Assembly: GCF_964340395.1 (NCBI RefSeq)
Contig: NC_135564.1
Location: 14,659,012 to 14,701,511, forward strand
Direction of reading: 5' to 3'
Source of the DNA: Glandiceps talaboti
Lineage: Eukaryota > Hemichordata > Enteropneusta > Spengelidae
Length of the DNA: 42,500 nt
This document shows positions 1-10,900 of this stretch, one piece after another. Position 1 is the first letter of the stretch. The number at the start of each line of letters is the position of its first letter. The notes under the pieces were generated by a model. That model saw nothing but the letters and a program-made list of their open reading frames with translations. It was not told where the DNA came from and made no database searches. Both the position numbers and the translations under genes were made by a program.

Positions 1-2280
1 ATAAAAAAACAATTCTTTTAATTAGTCCTCATACCCCTCTACAACCCAAACACATTTTAACACTGGCAATCGCGTTAGTTCATTTACTATACGTCGGCGA
101 GTTTAATCCATGCGGTAAGATTATCGTTCGGCCAATTTTATGGTGAAATGTAACCTTCATGTGTAATCACTCCCGGGGTAGATTTGCAAATGCCGTACAC
201 TTTAATCAGATTGTTGTATGAAACGCAGGGGACATTGGATAAAGCCCTGTAATGACTACGAGGGATCCTATCGGGGGTAGCTGTGTTATTGTAACCTTGG
301 ATTTGTAATTTGTTTTTCAAAAGATGTTATTACTAAATCGAAATCAATTACGAAGCTCTGATTTAACTTCCACATACTTCTCATGTCTGTTTTGCATTTA
401 GTGTGTATAGTCACTGTGTTAAAGTTTGTTTTCAACTATATTCGATTAAGACTAACTAATGCAGTATTGCTCGGAGTCATTGATGAATGTACACTGCAAA
501 GGCATCACTTTATTGAACCAGTGACAGTATCGAGTGAATGATTGAACATATGATCGGATTCGTGTTTAATACAATTTAATAAAACATTGCAAATTGGTGA
601 GGAAAGTGGTTGTTGTATTACATTACACCCCATGTATCCACATGTATGTGCAATTCATGTGATAAAAACACCCACGGAAACGTAAAAATTTGGTGAAAAG
701 CAAGAAGAGTGGGGTAGAGATACATATTAAAGAATGGGTTGAGATGAGAGAATTACCATATTCGTCCGAGTATAATATCTTGCCTGTACGCTCCCTCCCT
801 GTATATTAGTAGTTCTTGAATATTCTAATGACCCGTTTATAAACCCATGCCTCAGCATGAGGAATAGTTTGGCCAAAATGTATATTTGAGTGTCGGTCAT
901 CAAAATATATATTTCCCCCCCCCCCCCCCAAGGAAATAACTGCAAATCATTCACACAAAAGCAGTATCTGTGTATGCAAATTACTTTCCAAGACCAAGGT
1001 AAATTGGAATCTTTTCGCAATTGCGAAGTAGAAATACTATCAAATTGCACAAGAAGTATTTTTGCATAGTTAAAGTAATAAGCTAGAAACCTGTGACATT
1101 GCCAAGTTTGAGATCTATCTAGCACAAGAGGCTAGCATCAGCCAACTCTTCATGCCAAAGGGGAACTTAAATAATCCCATCTATACTGCATTTCACAAAT
1201 GAAGAATTGTTTGTCCTTCCGTAAGGTAAGGCCAAAGCCATGGGATACGATGCAGTATCAAGCTACATAGACGTATTCAACAAATTACTCTTTCACTGAA
1301 AGATCTAGACGGCTAGCATTAACGCCACACAGGTTGTGATTATTGAAAGATTACTGCGTTCATTGAAGTAGATCTTTCAATTGACTAAAGCAAAATAAAA
1401 AAATACCAATTTTCGCTTATGCCTACCAGTAGCTTTTTCTTATTCCCACGTGGAATCTCTCTCCGCCCTTTCGATTAAAAGCTGAAGACTAAAGCATAGA
1501 CCCGAGGAGACGAAATTACATGCACATTTGAAGCCGATAACAAAAAGAACACTTTTATGAAAATATCAAGCTTTCTGAACCCCTTTACGTAGGTCAAGAT
1601 AAGATTTTAATTTCAAGGAGATGAAGAAAGGAAGATCAAATTAAGAATTTCACCCTATTGCAAACTTGTTAATGATTCTTAAGCCCTAATATCAAATTTG
1701 AAATGTTCCATGACGGTTGTTGATGTGTTGATGAAAAACGAGAATGCTCATTCAAAATTGCTCCTGGCAAGGACATTAAGTCGAAAGGAATAGGTGCTAA
1801 GTAATTGCCGGTTCTTATAGTGGCACTTTAATCATTTTTCATCTTTATTAAGATCTACAAGTACAGACTGAACAATCACGTATGAAGGAAGAATGATTGA
1901 ATTCGGTCGATTAAAAAATTAACACCCGTTAAAAGAGCAAACGTTATGGCTTCAAGATAGTCTTATCCCTTCTTTTAATCTTGGATACCCTTTAGCCTCG
2001 TCTTCATTGATGCACTAGAGTGATTTTTCCCTTGTGCTTAAGATGTTATAAGCTGAGTGTATTAGCTTTTTTACTCGGGTGAAATACTTACTTGAAACCT
2101 TGATTAAACTGTGCCTCAAATGGCGGTAAAACCACCTCCCTGCATTTTAGCAGTATTGTAATGCAGTTTATGGCATAGCAGGGGTTCCCAACACTTCCGT
2201 ATAAGTGTACCAAACAATGACATTGAATCAGTTACAATCCATTCTACCATATGCTGCCACACGTTATTGCCACCGTTGTT
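1..2280. other. Non-coding stretch, no gene recognised
   Basis: Both strands carry only short open frames without recognisable domains. There is a 14-base C run near 917-930. If the receptor gene to the right has its 5' exons further upstream, this could be intronic; otherwise it is intergenic. A weak CUB-like resemblance on the minus strand near 60-190 is broken by stops and was rejected. Confidence 0.6.
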
Positions 2281-2286
2281 ATCTTG

Positions 2287-2323
<37 letters not shown>

Positions 2324-2337
2324 TATATATACATATA
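2287..2337. repeat. (CA)n then (TA)n microsatellite
   Basis: A run of CA dinucleotides (2287-2314) passes into imperfect TA repeats. It lies about 60 bases left of the inverted arm of the Penelope-like element, whose other end is also bordered by a (TA)n tract. Confidence 0.9.
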
Positions 2338-2397
2338 ATTTCATTCTTCTTTCGCCAAGTAGAGTGCTCGATCACCTTGGAGAGCTATCATACATAA

Positions 2398-2820
2398 AAA
2401 TGAAAGAAGACGAGTCTGATATTACATAGTGGAATTACACTACAGACCGTTTCACCCGAAGGATCGTCAGGTGTAATAGTGTGGTTTAATAGTATTCGTT
2501 AGTTATACATCCTGCTTAATGTACATAACTTATGTGTGTTCACTGACGGCTGTGTGTACACAAAAAGATTGACAACAAAGGTTACGTATTATTAAGTAAG
2601 AACTTGTTAGCGTGCCGGCATTTACTGATTAATGCAGTTCTGCTGTTCAAGTTCGTTGATTTGTCGGCAGTTATAATAAAATATTTTTCCCAGAGGCATA
2701 GTTGACATCGTTTGGTAACGTTAGAGTATGAGGAAGCCTGCTTGAGAACTGACCAGTGTACGTCGTAATTAATGTTGCTGTCTTTTAGGTGCCAAATGTA
2801 TTTACTGAGTGCAGTGTCTT
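2398..2820 (-). repeat. Left inverted arm of Penelope-like element (423 bp)
   Basis: Reverse complement of 3300-3722. The arm stops abruptly at 2820, and the base after it already belongs to open coding sequence of the main copy. Mismatches seen: near 2440 (CTACAGACC against CTACGGACC), near 2610 (AGCGTG against AGAGTG) and near 2635 (AATGCAG against AATTCAG). Confidence 0.85.
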
Positions 2821-2822
2821 AA

Positions 2823-3538
2823 GCAGGATATAATCACACCCTCAAATTTGACCAAACAAGACACACTCAACGCAAGCGGAATCGCAGCCGTAATATAACT
2901 TGGTTCAACCCACCTTACAGTAAACACGTTTCAACAAACATCGGTAGAAAATTTCTCAACCTCATCGACAAGCATTTCCCCATATCCAGTGTACTGCATA
3001 AAATCTTCAACCGTAATAATACTAAAGTGAGCTATAGTTGCATGGACAACATGGGTAAATTAATCAGCGGTCATAATAAAGCCATACTTTCAAAAGCTAA
3101 GAAAACACAACAAAATACCTGTAACTGCAGAAAACCAAAGGAGTGCCCTCTCGCAGGAAATGCCTCATAAAAAGCGTTGTTTACAAAGCAACAGTCACCA
3201 CTAACCAAGATCACAAATCATACATAGGCGTTAGTGACACAGAATTCAAAAGCAGGTTTAACAACCACAAGTCTTCATTTAAACTTGATCACAAGAAGAA
3301 AGACACTGCACTCAGTAAATACATTTGGCACCTAAAAGACAGCAACATTAATTACGACGTACACTGGTCAGTTCTCAAGCAGGCTTCCTCATACTCTAAC
3401 GTTACCAAACGATGTCAACTATGCCTCTGGGAAAAATATTTTATTATAACTGCCGACAAATCAACGAACTTGAACAGCAGAACTGAATTAATCAGTAAAT
3501 GCCGGCACTCTAACAAGTTCTTACTTAATAATACGTAA
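2823..3538 (+). pseudogene. Penelope-like polyprotein fragment: linker plus GIY-YIG endonuclease, frameshifted
   Basis: Frame 2823-3170 encodes the region downstream of the missing reverse transcriptase, with the family-typical segments ITWFNPPYSKHV, TNIGRKFLNLIDKHFP and LHKIFNRNN, and a zinc-binding start CNCRKPKECPL. It then hits TAA at 3168. A second frame (to the stop at 3536-3538) carries the rest: VVYKATVT, SYIGVSDTEF, an R/N/H stretch (KSRFNNHKSSF) and [11 protein letters not shown]. This matches a GIY-YIG nuclease followed by the Cys-x-x-Cys and EK motif common in Penelope-like elements. The two frames meet around 3143-3168, where one missing base in an A run explains the break. There is no start codon of its own; the frame enters directly from the inverted-arm junction. 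Defective copy; the family call is firm. Confidence 0.85.
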
Positions 3539-3718
3539 CCTTTGTTGTCAATCTTTTTGTGTACACACAGCCGTCAGTGAACACACATAAGTTATGTACA
3601 TTAAGCAGGATGTATAACTAACGAATACTATTAAACCACACTATTACACCTGACGATCCTTCGGGTGAAACGGTCCGTAGTGTAATTCCACTATGTAATA
3701 TCAGACTCGTCTTCTTTC

Positions 3719-3721
<3 letters not shown>

Positions 3722-3812
<91 letters not shown>

Positions 3813-3831
3813 ACGGATGGATGGATGAACG

Positions 3832-3922
<91 letters not shown>
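3722..3922. repeat. (TA)n followed by (GATA)n microsatellite
   Basis: (TA)n at 3722-3810, a short GGAT/GGAC transition, then (GATA)n to 3922. The (TA)n tract starts exactly at the 3' end of the Penelope-like element, as expected if the element ends in or targeted a TA repeat. Confidence 0.95.
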
Positions 3923-4696
3923 GGCAGTAGTTTTATTGTCTGAACACTGTGGGATTGTACTTCATTATGCTGAGTAGCTTTGTTGAGTAGCTTTCTGTGT
4001 TTGTTGGGACAGGAAGCTATTTTCACACAGACTGCACGAAGAACGGTCTATCCAACAATACATTTATATAATTCTTAAACATTTCAACCACATTACATAT
4101 TTCTTGTCTGAGACAGAAAATAGATATGTTTTTTATCACACTAAGGGCAACAATGAAGTTCAAAGCACCCGAACAGTATACACTTATCTGCTTTATTCAT
4201 TTAAGACATTCGGTAGATGCAGCTAACACTCAAACATAAACGACAAGCTGACATCAATTATACTCCAACTGAGTACAGACAGTAACACTGCTGTTTCTCT
4301 CAATCTACTAGAACAACAACTGCGGTAATAAAGTCGTCTTGCCAGTAGGATAGTTTTCAGTTTAAACACTATGCCTGCACACATGAGTTTTGGCAATGAC
4401 AAGTTATGATTCATTATGCTTGGGTAAGCAGAATACTGCAGGTACATTTCGATATGACATTCAAATTGCGCAAATAATTGCCTTAAACCTCTCGATTACG
4501 AGCATCGATGGTATTAAATCTTATCTTATGAACAAGGAAACTCATTACTTTGTAACTTGGGCGGAAATATGAAAGCCGCTGGCATGATATTACATTATTT
4601 CAATTTTAATACTTTCTCTTTTGATATGGGACAAGACATTACCTATGATATGTTTTTGATCTTAATCGTTAGTTGAAACAATGAATAATAGTTTAA

Positions 4697-5040
4697 AGCT
4701 AGGCGCACACTATACTAGAGGAATCAGCTGAGTAAAATTTCACTCGTGGCAATGTTCCCACGCCGATTCCGCTCGTGTGCGGGCAAATTGTCACGAGATT
4801 TTGTTCATTCGTGGCCGTGAGCCAACTATCTAGCATGTTTGATAATTTTGGCCACTAGTGAATTTTTCCTGATGTGTGTGTGTCTGAACGTGAGCATTTT
4901 GCTCACGACTTTTCAAGCTCTTAAGAGAAAGTCGTGAGCAGAATGCTCACGTTCAGCATGCAGCACACACACGAGGAAAAATTCACTCGTGACCAAAATT
5001 ATCAAACATGCTCACCTGATTGATCTAGTGTGCACCTAGG
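4697..5040. mobile_element. TTAA-flanked inverted-repeat element (MITE, possibly piggyBac-like)
   Basis: The ends are imperfect inverted copies: left AGCTAGGCGCACACTA, right (as complement) CCTAGGTGCACACTAGA. Each end is directly next to TTAA (4693-4696 and 5041-5044), which would be the target-site duplication. Inside, a long hairpin pairs about 4833-4918 with 4933-5012 around a short AGCTCTTAAGAG centre, and CGTGAGCAnnnTGCTCACG palindromes are nested in each arm. There is no coding capacity. TTAA duplication is known from piggyBac-type transposons; assignment to that superfamily is inference, since no transposase is present. Confidence 0.7.
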
Positions 5041-5116
5041 TTAAAAGGGCACAACAGAAGCTACACGAAGCATTTGATCGTAGGAAACTCTTTATTTATA
5101 ATTAGAACGTATGTGA

Positions 5117-5119
5117 TAT

Positions 5120-5194
<75 letters not shown>

Positions 5195-5195
5195 T
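5117..5195. repeat. (TTTA)n microsatellite
   Basis: About 20 uninterrupted TTTA units immediately to the left of a short dispersed repeat at 5211-5313. Confidence 0.95.
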
Positions 5196-5210
5196 GTTTT
5201 TTGAAATGTT

Positions 5211-5313
5211 CTTTTGTGTCCTATAAGCCAGGGGCTGGGTGTGGCTCTTCTGTTTGTAAATTTTGTTTAAGTATTGTATAATTTAAATAAGTCCACATAG
5301 GACACCTTAATAA
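5211..5313. repeat. Short dispersed repeat, GTGTCCTAT family, copy 1
   Basis: Begins CTTTTGTGTCCTATAAGCC, continues with GGGCTGGGTGTGGC and ends GTCCACATAGGACACCTTAATAA. The same order of motifs occurs at 28562-28680. The two ends are partly inverted (GTGTCCTATA and CATAGGACAC), so it could fold. Probably a short non-autonomous element; class unknown. Confidence 0.7.
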
Positions 5314-7230
5314 CAATAACATAACATGAAGAGATTAAGTGCAATTTCAAATATACGCACAGAGTACTAGTCTTAAAATTCTACATATTTTACCTATCAT
5401 ACAATACATATAAGAATTGACAATTGTATTCAACCGTGAAACACTTTTCTTAATCCATGAGGATTACGAGCATACATTCGACTTGACTGCAATGGGTGAA
5501 AGATTATTTTTGAGCCACTACTCACCCCACCTTTGGGCGTGTAAGACAAAACAGTGGTTGCTTATTTTGACTACTTTCATAGCGGAATCTTTTGAAGATA
5601 TGTGTACTTCTCGGTTCCGACAAGGATTGTTGAACGTTAGCATGATATGAATTGTGACCTTTGGTGATTATAGTTACACAATCAGCACGCCCGCGGTTTG
5701 AAAAATAATGTACTCTTTACCAGGTATTTCTGAGTACAGACTAATTTCTACCTTTACCGTATACAGCACCAGACTTATTGGTAATTCTTTCAGTATTGCC
5801 TCTAGATGCATGTATACACTCTTTGTATATTTTTGATGTATTCCCTTCTATTAAAGTGGCCATACGGATGAGAATTTGGTATCTATTTTCAATTGGATTT
5901 TTTAAAGTTACAAATCAATTTTATAATGGCTTCCTACTTGAACAAATAAATGTGAAACAACATTGACTTAGTCGTTGTTTGTACCTCAATACAGTGCTTT
6001 CCACACTTTGGTACGTACAATAACAAAACATTTGACGTGTTATTTAGTAATCATCTGTAAGTTACTGAGTTACAAACAAGGACTTGATATATGCTGTTTC
6101 ACATTCATTTTTATGTAGGAAACCGTGATAAAGTTGTTTTATAGATACAAACTCCAAACTAAATACCCAATTTCTTATCCATATAGCCACTTGACCTTGA
6201 CATTGTTAAACGGGATACCTGGTTTGCGTATGTGTTTAATCAAGTAGGCTCATCATTGATTTCCGATCTTACACTGACGTCACACAGAATTAGGTCAGGT
6301 TAAACTTTTAAATTGAGCAGACTGTTCATTAACGTTATTTTAAGTGGTCTAGAAACACAGAAATATCTATGCATATCAAGCCCAAGCACGAAGTGTGTAT
6401 AATTCCACCATCGAAGTAAAGGTTATACACATTCTTGGTCGTGCTAGTATAATTATGCATTCATAATCCAACGTTATCTTGGGAATCTCTGGGAAGTCAA
6501 ATATACTACATCAGCTGTCAACCACATATTATATATTTCCCTACAATGTTTCACTTTTGAAGCGAAATGTAGCATATGTGGTTTTTGCCTTGAAATATAG
6601 CTAAAAGCCCAAAATTTGATATAACAGATGGTCATAAACATCCTCGACATTACTGTAGTGATAAAACTTTCAATATCGATGGCATGTGGGTATTTATGTC
6701 GATTTTTTAATACATAAAACTACTTTACCATAGGTTTCTTAGTTGAAAAACAGTGAAACAGTATAGAGAATTCTCGTGTTTGTTTGTTTGTTTGTTTGTT
6801 TGTTTGTTTGTTTGTTTGTTTGTAAGTCAATGAATTGTAAGAAGCTATCCATTGTCTTACTATTTTTTTAAAATCCGACTGGTGACAGAAAATATGTGCA
6901 CGCGTAAATAGATTATCAAATTTTCTTTAAAGTACTGAGTTGTAAACAAGGGCTTTCTCTTTACTGTTTGACACTGTTCTTTTTTTCAACTAGGAAAACA
7001 GTATAACTGCTTTGCAAATTAAAATTCTACCCGGTACACAATTCTTATCTCTATCATCACTTTAATCATTTGATCATCATTATTAAAATTTTGTTATTTA
7101 ATAGAAACGTATGTTCCACTAAAAATAACTATGTACAAACGTACGAATTTTTGATAAAAAGAAAACACGATGTTTTTCGTACAGCTTGTGTACTTAGTTT
7201 TTCACGTTCAATTTTCGTTGATACTTTCAG
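5314..7230. other. Non-coding stretch left of the receptor exons
   Basis: No ligand-binding-domain exon could be recognised here on the plus strand. The open frames at 5417-5650 and 5778-5966 show no known domain and no family match. A (TTTG)n array occupies about 6778-6822. If the receptor gene is intact, this is likely its intron. Confidence 0.5.
6778..6822. repeat. (TTTG)n microsatellite
   Basis: About 11 uninterrupted TTTG units. Confidence 0.95.
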
Positions 7231-7958
7231 ACCGACTGTGGATAGCATGTGAATCCTGGGGCGAAAACAAAGAAGTTGCAGCAGAAGGCCTGAAAGTACT
7301 CGATGGGACAATCGGCGTTCTTTTAATGGAAGGAATTATTCCTGGCTTCAACGAATATTTATCAAAAATGAACTCTAAGCATCTCTACGCAACAGACAGC
7401 CCATTCTTGGTAGAGCTTCTGGAAAGCATGCTCGGTTGCCGTTTTAATGATGATACGGACTGGAAATACAATTCGTCTTATGCGGTCGATGAACAAACTA
7501 AAGTTGATAAGTTAAAGACGAGATCTTCAAAGAGTACCTGCCCAACTAACCTGAGTCTGACTTCTATTCCTATCTACACGGATACAAAGTTTCGCGTGTC
7601 TTACAATGTGTATCTAGCTGTATTATCCGTGTCAACAGCATTGGATAATATTCTGAAGTGTAAGAATGGATCTGGTTTCTTAGCTGACGGCATGTGTCCA
7701 GATATACAATCCCTACAACCATGGCAACTTTTGAGATACATGAACAACGTAACGTTTTTAGGAACACAAAACGACACATTCAGCTTTGGTAGGAACGGCG
7801 ACGGATTGGGTGTTTATCATCTTGTCAATTGGCAGATAAATAAAGATGGGGATGATATCGAAGTCGTGCCTATAGGTTACTATGACAACCGCATCCTAGA
7901 AGGAGACAAATTACAGATTGATGATACTAAGATTGTGTGGAGTAACCATTCTCAGGAG
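7231..7958 (+). CDS. Receptor exon: second lobe of ligand-binding domain
   Basis: Acceptor TGATACTTTCAG precedes 7231 and donor GAG/GTCAGT follows 7958. The 728 nt give two bases completing a codon plus 242 codons. RLWIACESWG aligns with the CaSR segment IWLASEAW; its Glu (codon 7251-7253) falls at the position of CaSR Glu297, a ligand-contacting residue (alignment by eye). YTDTKFRVSYNVYLAV and EVVPIGYYD are typical of the domain. The frame stays open upstream to 7170, but family similarity starts at RLW, so the acceptor at 7230 is preferred. Confidence 0.88.
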
Positions 7959-10900
7959 GTCAGTGGCGTTCAATTAACTCGATAAATGTATTGGCATTCC
8001 ATTTGAACTTGGAAATTCTATGTGCAATTGTATCCGTAGTTTTCGAATCATGCATTAGTCGACGGGATATCGAATGATTACCAGGTTTGGACTTGTCAAT
8101 TACGTTTCTCCGTCTTTTATATACTATTAGGCCATCGTGGGAAATGCTAATTAAAACTGCATGATATGCCCTGTGTTTGACATCAAATTCATTTAAAATA
8201 CATTTGCTGTTTTTCAAAGTCATTCTAGGTGAAATGAATAATATTGTGTCCTACATGAGTTGCATAAAAGTGTATCAACAATGTTAAAAGCGATTGATTG
8301 ATTGCAAATTGGTCTTATAGAGACAGCATAATTGGATTTTTTTCTTCAAATCCTCCGAGGATGACACAAATACAGCATACACACGGTTTTGTCGGGCAAT
8401 CAAAATGACATATCATTGTACATACTATGTATAACCGTTTTACTTGATAGAGTAATTCGCTTATCCCTATGTCGAAGATATGTCATACTAAGGGTGATCC
8501 TATTTTATTTTCTGTTTCTCAGTACCCGACCGACCCAAATTTTCAGCTCCGACATCAAAATAGATATTTATTTTTTTTATTTTCCCCCGCCTCTAATATT
8601 TTGTGTAACAACACCATCTCTGGCAAGAATAAGCAAATGTGTGAACTGTCACGTCATCAGGGAAGTCATTCAAGTACTAGGGGGAAGGGTTCATGCCTAT
8701 TATGTAGAGAAGCTGGGAAAAGGTATGCTACCAGGAATCCAATAAAAAGGACGATAGAGAGGAGGAAAAGGAGAGGCAGAGAAACATGAAGATGATTTGT
8801 TTTTCGCTTCATTCGTCATCCTAACACAGTATGTAGCTGCCGTGAAAAAGAATGCGACTTGAATTAGGCGACATCTAGTGCTACAAAAATATTGCTATTT
8901 AAATTACCGCTACATTTTTCTATCAGCCCGGTTGAGAAATGTTACAAACATTACTACATTTCCTCTGTGTGGTATACTACTATGTTAGCACACTTGTCTG
9001 TGGTTAGCATATTGCTACACGGTATATATAGTTTATGTCTATCTAAATCTTCAATCCTAATATAGACATTGTAGCAATACGCAACTTAAGGTATTTTGTT
9101 CGACGAGACGATGGAACAGGCAAATATCAGTGTTTGTCGAATTAGCCTATTTCTTTTCAAGGGATGTGGTTTTTCTTTGTATTTAGAAGACTCAAGGTAT
9201 ATTAAGTGATAAGAAATCGGTACCTATTTTGGCTTTTGAATGACCAAACAATTGTACAGCCCGTTGTAGGTTAGAGTTCACCAGCTCTTTTTGATACAAC
9301 CACACAGAAATCAAAACTATTCATGCTACACTTGACATTGTAAGATAATAATATTTGGTGAATATAGCTCGGGCTTTATCATTTCACATTGACTTTTCAA
9401 ATACATAGTAAAGTTGTTTTATTCATTAAAATACAAAAATAAATACCCATTTCTGATCAATATGTATGACCACATTAAGCATATCCTTAATTAATATTTT
9501 GAAGGGGTTCAAATTGTAACTCGTCTCTATACATTTGCAAACGTTCAACGTATGCGAAGAAGCTCCTCCATCAGCTCGTAATCTAGTCTGATCATTAACC
9601 TTCTTAATTTACCTTTTAAATTATAATGTTGTGCAGTTTATCTAAAAGGAATGCGGTTTGCTTTACTGACATGTGTACACAATTATTTGTTTTATAGGTA
9701 CCGGTGTCAGAGTGTGCAATCCCTTGTGTACCTGGCACACGTAAAGCCGTTCTTGAAGGCCAACCGAAGTGTTGCCATCAATGCGTGGCGTGTGCTGAAG
9801 GAGAAATTACGAATGAAACAGGTAATGTTACAAACAGCAGTGACGACGTACGGTAAATTCTATGTAACTGATAGTTTGGACTTACACTACAGTTTACGTT
9901 TGCCCGAAATAGTTTCCTGTTAAATTTTATTTTACTGACAAGGAGACATGCTGTAATGATATTAAGTGTATGCTGTTTATTCGACTACTTTAAGAGGGTT
10001 TCTTCCGGTATATTTCCGTTATTTTCGAGTAGCATTGTTACGTGCGGCTCGTATTGCCTCTTATCCACTGAGTACCAAGTTGCTCAAAAATCGTTTAATA
10101 TCGTAATGGTTAGGATTGGGTCTAATGGTCGAAATTTGCACTGTGTTCTAGATATTCTAGATGCATATACAACTTACCTTTGACACACTTCACTGAAAAT
10201 TTAAAAATAAAAATTCGATCTTATTATCACATTTCAAGCCAGCAGATATATTTTCTTCGAAGGTTTATAGTATGCTGTTCCAGATTTTGTTACAATCGGG
10301 TTTACCGTGATGTACAGAAAACATTATCCGTAAGCGACATTACATATTAACTTTGGACTTTTGAGGATTAATTATATAATGTAAGGTGAGGAAAGACGGC
10401 CATGATTAAGGTTCCATTACAAACTGAATTATTAGAATCTAGTGTAAAGTGAAATGGTCTCATAAACTAAGCCACGTCCACAGCTACAGTGAGTGTATGG
10501 AATACAGAGACATATGATCGAGAGCCTCACTAGTTATTAGACATAATTTACCATGTTTTATTAGTTATTGAAATACAAAGGAAATCAGTTCAGAACCCCC
10601 GTCTGGTTTGACAAATATTTTATTAACGTTGCTAAGTATTATGGTTTTGCACGACGTTCAATGAGTACAGTTATTACACCCATTGTCATACTTGAATACA
10701 AATAATATAAGTTGTTACAATGTGTATGCGGTGACCTATACTGACTTAAAGATAATGATAGCTCACACAAGAGAAAATGAAGCAATATGAAGCCATAGGA
10801 TAAAATGTAGCAATGTTAGTAGCTTGTCAAATCAGACGATAAAATATAGCGATGTCGGTGAGATTTTTGTCAAACCAGACGATGAAATGTAGCAATATTA

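Larger units (their letters stand above)
2398..3722 (+). mobile_element. Penelope-like retroelement, 5'-truncated, with inverted terminal duplication
   Basis: The 3' part of a Penelope-like element reads left to right and ends in a (TA)n tract at 3722. Its last 423 bases (3300-3722) recur in reverse complement at 2398-2820 with only about three mismatches noticed by eye, so the unit begins and ends with the same sequence in opposite orientation. Between the arms is coding sequence for the linker and GIY-YIG endonuclease end of the Penelope polyprotein; the reverse transcriptase part is absent. Inverted or tandem partial copies flanking a 5'-truncated main copy are typical of this retroelement class. 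The close match of the arms suggests a recent insertion. The copy is non-autonomous. Confidence 0.85.

Noticed and set aside
60-320. Minus-strand reading near 190-85 resembling the start of a CUB domain (GYISP, stop, NWPNDN)
   Set aside because: An in-frame stop sits inside the motif, the surrounding cysteine and strand pattern is absent, and there is no splice context. Most likely chance.
5417-5650. Open frame that might have been an upstream receptor exon
   Set aside because: The translation shows none of the motifs of a class C ligand-binding domain and no convincing acceptor/donor pair in a matching phase.
8389-8789. Two overlapping plus-strand open frames in the receptor intron
   Set aside because: No recognisable domain; low-complexity basic end; part overlaps a dispersed-repeat fragment.
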